From positions 1 through 64,000 of the forward strand of contig JAEHOE010000113.1 in assembly GCA_016858145.1 (NCBI GenBank): 64,000 nt of DNA, read 5' to 3'. The first letter of the stretch is position 1, and every line of letters starts with the position of its first letter. The translations under genes were made by a program, and so were the position numbers. Source of the stretch: Edaphochlamys debaryana (taxonomy: Eukaryota > Chlorophyta > Chlorophyceae > Chlamydomonadales). The notes beneath the pieces are model-generated. The model did not search any database and was not told the origin of the DNA. It saw only the letters and a list, made by a program, of their open reading frames with translations. Shown here piece by piece: positions 46,530-56,800 of the stretch.

Positions 46530-49500
46530 ATGGCGCCCATGGCCCAGCCTGCGTGGTACACACCGGTCCGTCTCCTTTCGTACTTCTGCGCCATAGTGCT
46601 GCTAACATGGACGGACATGGGCTTATTTGCGAGTAATTTTAGTGAGTATCGGCATAGACGGAGCGGACGAACGGGGCCGGGGCTGAGCTCTTTCAAGCTG
46701 GAGCATACGTGACTCGTGGCCTAAGCGATATGTCAAGTCAGAACGTAGCTCTTGAGGCTTCCTCTCGTGCATTACCCGCCAAAACCTGCCACACTTTGCT
46801 CTCGGCCTGAGCCGGCGGTTTGACCCCGCCAACCCCCGCGACTCCCCCGCCTCCCAGTCACGGGCGACGGCGACGACGGTCAGCCGCTGGGCGTCAAGGC
46901 GGCGTTCGGACTGAGCACGCTGCAACTGGGGGCGCTGCCGGCGCTGTACGCGGTGGGGGGCGGGGACCGGCGGGGGAGGCAGGAAGAAAGGACGACGGGC
47001 TGGGGCGGAGGTGGGAGAGGGGATGAGGAAGGGGGCGGTACCGGTAACAAGGGCCAAGGGGGGCTGGGCGCCGCGCAGCCTCCCGGCCCCAGCCCCCAGC
47101 CCCTGGCTGCGGCCTCTCCGGCCCCGCTGCACATAGTCCCCAACCCAGCTGGACGCCCCTCCTGCCGCCCCTCCTGCCCTCCTGCCGCCCCTCCTGCCCT
47201 CCTGCCGCCCCTCCTCCCCCCTCCCCCCCCTCAGCTGGGCATGGTGGTCTCCTCCTTCCTCTTCGCCGCCCTGGCCTCCCGCTTCAACTCCTTCCGCCTC
47301 ATAGGCGCGGGGCTGGCGGCCTGGGCCCTGGGCGCGGCGCTGACGGGGGCGGCGGCGGAGTACGGCATGCTGGCGGTGGCGCGCACGCTGACGGGCTGCG
47401 GTGGGGGAGGGGAGGGGGGAGGGGAGGGTGTGGTTCTCGGAGCATTGGAGAGCGCAGGGAGAGGGGGGAGTACCAAGAGCAGGGGGGGTTGTCTGTGTCG
47501 CTGCACGGCCTGCAGAGGCGGGTGGCCGGGTCGGGCAGTGGCAGTGGCGGTGGCCCGTCCCCCTACCTGCCCTCCCCCCCCCCGCCCCCAGGCGAGGCCC
47601 CCCTGCTGACGCTCACGTTCACGTTCGTGGATGACGTGGCACCCCCCGCCCGCAAGACCCTGTGGTTCGCCTGCCTGGGGCTGTTCCCTGTGCTGGGCAG
47701 GTGGGGGGGGGGGGCAGCGGGGGGGGGGGAGCGGGAGAGGAAGGGGGGAGGGGAGGACCAAGGGTCCAAACCCTTGCAAGGCCCGCTGACTTGTGCATTT
47801 GCCCACCCTCCCCTTCCCATCCCCCACCCCCAGTGCGCTGGGCTATGTGCTGGCAGAGCCCCTCACACAGGTGAGGCCCCGCACTGCCCCCCCCCGTGCC
47901 CCCCCCTGCTGCACTGCCGCCCACACGTCCGCGGCAACTTCAAGCCCAGGCCCCCTCGCGCCCCCGCCTCACCTTGCCCCCCTCCACGGAACCCCTCAAA
48001 CAGCCCCCCCTCCATGGACCCTTCTCCCCCCCGCAGGCCCTGGGCTGGCGGGGCGCCTTCTGGCTGCTGGCGGGCTGCGGGCTGCCGCTGGCGGGGGCGG
48101 CCCTGGCGCTGCCGCCCGTGCACCTGGCGGCGGTGGGGGGCGGGGCGGGGGGGAGGGGGAGGGGGAGGGCCCAGCGGGGGAGGGCAGCTGGGGCGCAGCC
48201 GGGGCCGGGGCCGGGGGAGGAGGCGGGGGAGCAGGCGGCGTATGGGCTGCTGGAGGGGGGGCCCGGAGCGGGGGGCGCGGGGGCGGGGGCGGGGGCGCAC
48301 GCCTCCCCCTCGCTGCTGCGGCACCGGCCCGCACCCCTGGAGCTGGTGGGGGTGGGGGTGCCGGGGAGCCCGGGGTCCTCCGGCCCCGCCCCCAGCCACA
48401 CACCCGCCCTCTCCCAAGGGCAGTCGGGGCAGCGGGGGAGGGGCGGGGGCGGCGGCGGGAGCCGGGGCAGCGGCGGCGGCGAGGGCTGCGAGGGCCTCCG
48501 CACGCCCCTCACGGGGGGCATGGCCAACTCATCGCACGCCCCCTCTGCGGACCTGGGACCGAGCTCGGGGGCGGGCGGCCGCCGCACGCCCCCCTCGGCC
48601 GCCTCGGGCCCCGCCTGCCCCCCCGGCTCCTCCCACGCCCTAACACCCCGCCCCCACCACAGCGACGCAGGGGAGGGCGGGGCAGGGGCCGGGGCGGGGG
48701 GTCCGCCGGTGCGCGGCTGGCGGTGTGTGCTGCGGCGCTGGCGGTCCGCCGCTGCGGCGGGTGCGGGTGCGCTGCTGCGGCACCCCGCCTGCTGCCTCAA
48801 CAACTTTGGGTACGCGCCCGTGCAGGTGTGTGTGTGTGGGGGGGGGGGGTAGGGGGGGAGGGACGCAGGTATGGCGCGATTGGGGTCATGAGAGGTAAGG
48901 GCTCAGCGCTCCTCCCCTCAAACACTCCTGCACACGCACCCGCTCCCCCCTCCCTCCCTCCCCCCTCCCCCCCCAAGTGGGTGTTCGGACTGGTGTCCTT
49001 CTGGGGACCCAAGGCGCTAAAGGAGATGTACGGGTGAGGGGGGGGGGGAGTAGGGCGGCAGGGGCACGGGGGGAGAATGCGCGCACGGGGCATCCGGCGT
49101 GCGGTAGGCCCGCGGACCGCCCCTCCCTCGCTCCGTGCTCCTCCTCGCTCCCGCCCACATGCTCCCCCCACCCCCCACCCCCCCCCAGCATGAGCGGCTC
49201 TGGCCCCGAGCTGGTCATAGGGGCGGTCACGGTTGCCTCGGGGCTGGCGGGCACACTGCTGGGAGGTGGGGGGGGGGAGGGGGGGGGTGAAGGGGGGCGG
49301 CGGCCTTGCTCGGGGCGGCTCGGCAGCGACGACCGCTCCGCAGAGGACCGCCGGGAGCAATGGGTGCTCAGCGCTCAGTATCAATTCTGATGCTGCCAGC
49401 CCCCTCTCCTACCCCCTCCCCCCCCAGGCTGGCTGCTCGACGCCGCGGGCAGTTCCCTGCGCAACGGCTTCGCACTGCAGGTGGGGGGGGAGGGGGGTCC

Positions 49501-52260
49501 GGGAGACAGGGTGTGGGGGGGTGGGTGGCGGGAAGAATAAGCCGCCTGGCAGCTCTGCGGCCGAGACAGGGACCCTCCATCCCCCTCCTCCCCACCTACC
49601 CCCGCTAAACCCCTTCCCCCAGGCCGCCTCCGTGGCTCTGGCGCTGCTCTTCCTAGAGCTGGCCTTCCTGGCGGCGGCCTCGTACGCAGGTGGGGGGGGG
49701 GGGGAAGGGGGGGCGGGGGGGGGGGGGCAGGGGGTGTTTGAAGCTGATAAGCGGGAGAGCATCGAATCGTTAGTGGGATTGCCGGAGAAGGTACATACCG
49801 CCACAGTGTCCATGATAGGGTCGGGTGTCCGTGGAAGAGGCGTGCGCTGAGGCTGGAGCTGAAAGTGGCGTAGGCAGCGGCGGCTGAACGCTATCCCGAA
49901 GCACTATGTAGTCGCAGGTAACAGACCGGCAGGTCGCTGGGGTGCTTTGGGCATGCAAGTGCAACGCGCCGCACACCACCACCCGAAAGGCACATAACAT
50001 TATCCCCCGAAACGAGACCCGCCCCGTCCCGGACTCACCTGGGCATATCGAAGAAACCACCACGGAAGAGAGGGCACGGCGGAACGCGGGCGGGGAGGGG
50101 AAGGGCGAGAGAAGTGAGAACATGCGAAAGCGCGGAAGGTTGGAGGCGTGAAGTGGCGTGCGTGCGGTCGCGCAGTACGCAGGGAGAAGCTAAATAAGTG
50201 GGGGAGCTAAAGAATGGAAACACGCAAAGGCGCGTGGAGCAAAAGAATCCCGGGGAAAAAACGTACGGCGGTGTGCTCCCGCGGTGGGGAGGAGTCCTAC
50301 GTTGGGGTGTGGGGCGCCGGACCCAATGGGTTCACGGACAGCGCACCCACGACCAGGGGGCTAATCCCCGCTGGCCATTTGCAGGTCGCATCAGTTTTGG
50401 GGGGTGCGTGCGGAAGTGAGGAGGGTGTGGAGGTGCGCCCGGACCGTGAGGAAGATCTGCACCCCAGCCCGGCGCTGCATGTAGTACAGGTGCGGCCGGC
50501 GGAAGAGCTGCGCGTCGAGCCGGCGCTCCAGCCACGGTCGACGATAACCCTGTCGAATGAGGGCGAGCATCACCTGCCCAACCTCAGCGATAAAGTTATG
50601 TACGTCTGAAATCCCCCGGGCCAGGCGTACGAATTGGCTGGTAAAGATATTGCGTTTGGCGGCTTCGTTCACGGACGAGGTGTGGTGGACGAAACGAGTG
50701 AGGCGCACGTTGGTGAAGGCTGGCTGGACCCGTTTGTCGTACAGGCGTGTGTCGTACCAGCTGCAGCCGTTCCGTACCGAGTGCACTAGGAGGAGGTCAA
50801 GGAAGGGCATGTGCCCTTCGGGGAGGTGCGGGTGCGACTGGAGGGGGATCTCGAGCTCGCTGGGGTAGAGGGGTGTAAGGCCTTCGGGCCCAGGGGACCC
50901 ATCAGCACGTTGCGAGAGCAGGGCTGCGAGGTGCCGGTTGCGCAGAGCCAGGAGGTCATCGAGGAACCTTTTGGTGAAGCGGAAGGCGAAGAGGATGGCT
51001 TTGGCGGGTGCTGAGGTGGTTGACTTGTAGTACTGCCACAGAAACTCGTACTCGTGGAACCCCAGGAAGAGGTTGGCAATGTATGTAGCTGGGGAGGTGC
51101 CCATGGGGATGCCACATACCTGAATACGAGGCGGGGCCCGAAGCGCACGTAGGTGGCGTAGAGAATGGTGGTGAGCATAGTAATAAAACCGTCAAGGGTA
51201 ATGATATGAATGATGGCGTTTCGGTTGTTTCGGTCGGGCCCAACTCGCACTCGGGGGATGGGCCCCACGTCACCCCAGTCGGCGGTCCACGTGGGCAGCT
51301 GGCACTCGGCGTCAGGGCGGGGCTTGTTCTCACGGAGGACAATGTAGGTGCGGTTGACGTACTCGAAGCACCGGCGGACGAGTGTGGTAAGCGTGCTAAG
51401 GAGTAAAGCGAGGGGGAGGTTGGTGTAGAGGCGGGTAAAGTCGCGGGCCTGAGCGTGTACGAATTCGGGGTGTGGCGCGCCGGGGGCGGGTCGATTGGAT
51501 GGTCCCGCTCCGGCGGGGTCACTAGCGGCGTCCGGGGGCAGGGGGGGATACCTGCAGGGGGGGCGGGAGCGGGGGGCTGCTCAGCTGTGCGGTGCGGTTC
51601 ACTGAGGCGTGCATGGCCGCCCCCCGCCCCCCGCCCCAACCCTATCCCTACCCCCCCCCCCCCAGGCTTCTGTGTGCTCCTGGCGCTGGGGCTGACGGCC
51701 GTGTTCGCCTCCCAGGCCCCCTCCTACGCCCTCTCCATGTGGACAGTGCCGCCGCAGTACAGGCCCCTGTCTCAGGTGGGGGCTGGGGGAGAGGGGCGGG
51801 GGAGGGGGAAAGGGCGCATGCGGACTCGGTGGGGGAGGAGAGGGGTCCATGTGTCGAGGCGAAAGCCGGGAACCCGGGTCTCAGGGCAGGACTGCGACGA
51901 CGGCCCGCCCCTCCCCCACTTACCCCTCCCACCCCCCAGGCCCAGATCATCCTGCTGCAGCACCTGTTGGGGGACGTGCCCTCCCCGCCCGTCACGGGGG
52001 CGCTGTACGGCGTCACGGGGTCGTGGCGTACGGCAATGGGCGCCGCCTGCTCGTACCTGGTGGTTGGGGTGGTGCTGTTCGCTGCGGGGGCGGCGCTGGC
52101 GGCGGCGGGACGGGCCCGGGACTTTAGGGAGGAGGTGGAGGGGGAGGAGGTAGGGGGGGAGCTGGGTGAGGCGGAGGGGGCGGAGGGTGCCGGAGCGGGG
52201 CCAGGGGCGGGGGACAGTCACGAGCTGGTGGGGGGCAGGGGGGGAGCGACGAGTGTGTGA
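46530..52260 (+). CDS. Spinster-like major facilitator superfamily transporter
   Basis: Twelve exons (46530-46641, 46858-46952, 47235-47400, 47592-47700, 47834-47870, 48037-48825, 48978-49033, 49189-49265, 49428-49480, 49623-49689, 51666-51775, 51940-52260) give 663 aa in frame. MFS features in order: first helix LLSYFCAIVLLTWTDMGLFA; GLSTLQLGALPALYALGMVV; loop ASRFNSFRLIG; AVARTLTGCGEAPLLTLTF (the GxGEA motif of spinster proteins); VDDVAPPARKTLWFACLGLF; SALGYVLAEPLTQALGWRGA; C-terminal helices VIGAVTVASGLAGTLLG, VALALLFLELAFLAAASYA and GAACSYLVVGVVLFAAGAAL. Exon 6 carries an extra Gly/Pro/Ser-rich cytoplasmic-type loop of about 190 aa between helices 6 and 7. Spinster proteins move sphingolipids or lysophospholipids; the substrate here is unknown. 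The tail is acidic. Intron 10 (49690-51665) contains a reverse-transcriptase relic. Confidence 0.82.
49730..49806 (-). repeat. Intronic repeat copy 2 (MFS intron 10, antisense)
   Basis: On the plus strand it begins GGGGGTGTTTGAAGCTGATA and ends GAAGGTACATACCGCCACAG. Reverse-complemented, it matches the CGI-58 intron 9 copy with two substitutions in about 76 bases. It lies near the donor end of the intron, opposite in orientation to the host transcript. Confidence 0.85.
50400..51465 (-). mobile_element. Reverse-transcriptase fragment, possibly Penelope-like, inside an MFS intron
   Basis: On the minus strand a frame enters at about 51465 without a start and shows RT-like motifs in order: ARDFTRLYTNLP (motif A type), CGIPMGTSPATYIANLF (motif B type) and FRFTKRFLDDLLAL (motif C, DD), followed by DKRVQPAFTNVRLTRF and SQFVRLARGISD. 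Reading from motif A to motif B needs one frame change at about 51120 (between VRFGPRLVF and VCGIPMG), so the frame is broken. The N-terminal part of the polymerase is missing and no endonuclease was recognised. The DxTxLYTxxP, GIPMGT and FLDDLL layout suggests a Penelope-like or related algal retroelement; I cannot assign the clade by eye. It is antisense to the host gene. Confidence 0.7.
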
Positions 52261-53823
52261 CCAAGGGGGAGGGCCGGGTGGGGCGAGCATTGAGGCTGGG
52301 CATCGAGGTTGGGGGGTTCACGAGCAACCGCGCGTGGGTGAGCTGGCAGGAGTGGCACAGTGCGAGGAGGGCACGCTCAGCCTCCAGGCCCCCTGCCACC
52401 GCGGCGGCAGCATGGGGTGCCTGGGTGAATCCGTCGTGCGCGGGACTACGCTGGTGGGTGGATGCAGCTGTGCACGGCAGCGCTGGAGGTACCGGTGCCA
52501 GCTGGCGGAGCGCCAGCCCCGTGTCCTCGCCTGCACCAGCAGCCTGGGCACAGCAGCCAGGTGTGGATGGCAGGCTGGGAGCGAGGCGGTGGCTCATGGG
52601 TGCCATCTCTGCTCGGCATGCACACCGCGGGGAGGGGGCGGGCTCATGAGGCGACATGACGCCACCCGGGCGGAGGAAGGGGCAGAGGCTAGGAGCAGGT
52701 GCCCGGCTGAGCTGTTACAAACCGCACACGCCACCGCCCCGCCGACTACCCCACCAAGCCAGGCTCCAGTCCCGGCCTGTGCCTCCACGCCCACCTCTAA
52801 TCCTCCACGAGACCACCACGTCGCCCCTCCTCCTCCTGCTCCCCGCCACCCGACAACACCACGCCGCTGCCACGCCACGCCCTCCGAGTCACAGCCCATC
52901 TCCGCATCCGCCATCCCCCGACCCTCACTGCTCGCTCTGTCCCACTGGGAGCGGCCCTCGCCCTACGCCGGGCGTGTGGGGGTTTGTGCACGATAGCGCT
53001 GACCCGGCTACCCACGAATCCACCAGCGCAAACGCGGCCCGGCACGTCATCCCTCAAAAGCTCTTGGGCCGTCCGCAAGCGGTGGCTCAAGCCCGCACAA
53101 ACAATGGGTACGGTTACGGTTACTCTCTTGGGTTTCGCTGCTCAGGCTCCCGCGCGCACGACCCTCTGTCAGCTCAAAGCAATCAGGAATGCGCCCCCTG
53201 CGTCCCCAAGGCGGGGGCGGGGTCGTGTGCTCGTACTACATACTAGTGTACAGCCGGCCCCCTTCTACAGACGATAAACTGTGTCGACTAAGGCAAAAGG
53301 CAAAGGCAAGGAATCTCTCACGGAGTTACTAGTCGTACAGAACTAATCGTACAAGGCCCTAACGGCGGGCAAAAGGCGGTACACAGCGGCCAAGGCGGCC
53401 CTCAGCAAATGCATGTAAAGCGAATGATCCCGGTGCCCCGACCCTCCAGAACGCTAGCTTGAAAGCCCATGCATGGGGCAAGGTGCACGCCACTCCTGTG
53501 CCACCATCCCCCCTCGCCCAACTCCACTACCACCACCACCACAACGCAGACGCCGCGGCCCGGCTCAACTGCCGCCGCCGGTGCCGCGTACATGCTCCAC
53601 CCCTCTTCCTCCGCCAGCCGCCTCCGAACGCCGATGCCGGGGCCGCGGCGTGGGCCCCCGGCATCAGGGGTCCGCCCCGCCCCGCCCGGAAGCGCGGCGC
53701 CCGGCGCGCGGGGCGAGGGCACCGCGTCGCTTGGGCCGTGCCGGACGCCTCCTTGCCCCCCTGACCCGCAGTCTCCCACCGCTCTCCTCTCCCTCGCGGC
53801 CCCTCCCCGCCCCCACCGGCCCC
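52261..53823. other. Intergenic region between two convergent genes
   Basis: The MFS gene (+) and the copper amine oxidase gene (-) end here. Long frames on both strands are low-complexity Pro/Arg/Ala readings of G+C-rich DNA, and I found no domain. The stretch 53270-53410 has short AAGGCAAA / CAAGGC repeats. Confidence 0.4.
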
Positions 53824-56800
53824 TCACAGCTTGGACGGGGCCACGCAGCACGCAGCCCCTGCGCCCGCCCCCTCCTCCCTGCTGGCTGCGTCCCGGGTGC
53901 GGGGGATGTCCACCGCGGGGTTGGCGGTGAAGAAGCCGTCGGGCTTGAGCGTGAAGCCGCACACCTGGGGGGCGGAGGGGGGGCGTGTAGGGGAGGGGGA
54001 GGTGTTAATCGAGGTGTTGGGAGTGAGGTTGTTGGTCTGGGTGCAGGCAGGGCTCTGTGGAGGAGCCCCAGGGGTGAAAGTGCCTGGACAGCCTCCCCCC
54101 CCCTCCCCCCGCCCCCCCCCCCACCTCCACGGGCATGACGGGGAAGTCCTCCACGCGGGGGGCGTGGGTCACCCCGAACGAGTACCACACCTGGGGGGGG
54201 GAGAAGTGGAGGGGGGGGGTATGAGGACCTTGAGGCAGAGGGTGCAATGGCAATGTGGGCGGGCTAGCATGGAGCTTACAGCGCTGCCCACCTCCCCCCC
54301 CAAAAAAGTTGATTGGGCAACCGCGGAGCTTGCAGTGCTGCCCCCGCCCCCACCCCCACCCCCGCCCCAGGTGTCGAGCTGCGCCCACACACAGCTGCAG
54401 TCCCTCCCCCCTACCCATCCCTGCCCCCCCCCCCCCGCCCACCCACCCACCCGCCCCCACCCACCACGGGGTCCGCCCCCTCCAGGCTGCTCTCCCGCGC
54501 CAGCCACCGGCCCAGGCCCAGGCAGGCCCCGCTCTGCACCACGTGCTCCCCCGCGGGGTAGCGCTGGTCGTCCGCGTGGGGGGTCACCCACAGCTGCCGG
54601 GTGGCGAACAGGGCGCGGCGGGCGACCAGGGAGGTGGGGTGGGCCATCATGGCGGGGCCTGGGGGGGGAGGGGGGGAGGGGGGGGGCAGGGGGGGAGGCA
54701 GTGAGGGTTGGTCCACCTGAGATAGCTGGCCTCCAGCGGGTGTACGCGCGACGCCGCTCCCTCCCACCCTCCCATGCGCCGTCCATCGTCCACCACCTCC
54801 GTCCTGCCCTCCTGCCCCGCCCTCCCCCCTCACTGGCTGCCGGCAGCAGGCGGTACGACACGGGGCGGCCCGACACCGGGTTGGTGGAGGCGGGGTTCTT
54901 GATGGACCTGACAGGGGGGGGGGAGGGGGAAGGGGGGGCGTAAGGGACGCGGTGCCAAGGACGTATGGGTGGGGGCTGTGTCTGTGACTGGCAAAGAATG
55001 CCGCCATACGCCCTTGTGTGCTTCCCGCACACATCCCAGGCCCCGCCCCGCCCCCTGCCCCCCGCCCGCACCAGAATCGCGCCAGGTGGAAGTTGTGTGT
55101 GCGCCCCCCCGCGGCCGTGGAGGTGAGGGGCGTCTCCACCATTCGGAAGCCGTTGGCGGCGGGGTTGTCGGGGCCGGGGGGCATGGGCACCGCCTCCACC
55201 TCGCTCACCACCAGGCCCTTGCCGCCCTGGGGGATGGGGACGGGTCGTGGGGAGGGGAGAAGAGAGGGCAAACGTTATAGGAGGGAAGCAAGCAAGGGAG
55301 GCAAATGAATTGCGGTACAGCGGATGAGCGCAGTCATACGATGCACAGCCCCCCCCCCCCGTACCCACCTCTGCGTCGTCAATCGCAGGGTCCAGTCGCA
55401 TGCAGAAGAAGTGCTGGTGCACGGTGGCGTTGACGCCGGGGGCCACACGCACGCCGTAGGGGGGGTCGGGCTCGCCGTCGCGGGCCACACTGGTGGACAG
55501 GATGCCGGTGAGCTTGAGCTCGAAGTGGATGGAGCCGTCCTGGGGGGGAGGAGGGACAGGGAAGAGGTGAGGACAGGGACGGCTGATGAGGCTTCAGCAG
55601 CAGCCCCGGCACCTGAGCACCCGCTGGAGCCCTCTGCGTCCCCCAGCTCTTGACACCAGCCCTGGCCCCTACCCCAGGCTCCGCTCTGTTTCCTTTTTTC
55701 CCCCCAAATCCCCCCAAACACACCTGGTAGAAGTACCAGTACAGGGCGTATTCGTAGTTCTGTGTTAGGGGGGGGGTGAGGTAGGCTTAGATGGGGAAGA
55801 TGGAGTCGGCTCTCAGGGAACCCAGAGCCCGGGAGCCCGACCCACCCCGCCCATTATCATTCCCCTCCCCCCTTCCCCCCCCCCTCACCATGAAGGTCGA
55901 CACCATGCTAACCACCAGCCGCCGGCTGCGGCGCACCTCGCTGTGGTTGGTGCGGCAGTCCCAGTGCTGGGGGGGGGAGGGGGGGGGGGAGGATGAGGTG
56001 GGTGCGACGCGGAGGGGGGCCTCTCAAGCATGCTCAGGGCAGACACCGGTCTGGACCTTTAGGTGGGACCCATCAAGCAAGGTCGCCTTCCCCCCCAACC
56101 CCCACCTTCCACGCTATGCCCGCGTCCTCCTCGTGGATGCACACGGCCTTGGGGATGACCACAGCCTCGCCCCTGGGGGGGTGGGACGAGGGAGGGGGGC
56201 GCCAAGCGATGGTGAGCGGGCGCGGAGTGCGGATGTGGTGCAGCGGTCACAAGAGGAGAGGAGAGGATGACAGGGCGGTAATCAGTGCTGATGCGCTGCA
56301 GCAGGCGGACCCACACCCGCCCGGTGCGGCATCCTCCCCCCCCCCCCCCCTCTTACCTCGCGTTGCTGACCACCGCGTCCAGGTAGGTGATGTGGCCCAG
56401 GCAGTCGCAGCCCAGCGCCAGGGAGTTGGCGCACAGCCCGAAGCCGTAGTCGCCCACGTCGAAGGCGCACTTGCGGGTGTAGGGGACACTGGGGGGGCAG
56501 GGGGGGGGGTGGTAAGGCGTCAGCAGAGCCCCGCCCCGCCCGGCCTCCGCCTGCGCCTCCATCCTTTGCACACCGCCATTCCGGTACCAAACCCCTTACC
56601 CCCAGATCCTCCCCCCCTGCCCTCACTTGGGATCTCCGTACGGCACCGCCATCTCCACCAGGGAGGCCCGGTGCAGCACGGGCCGCTCGGGGCAGCCGGG
56701 GCTGGGGGGGGATCAGGCAGGGGGGATGGCCGGATGGGTTTTGCCGACACGGGTTGGCAACGTTAGGCGGTTGTGCAGAGGGGCAAGCGGGGCAAGTCCC

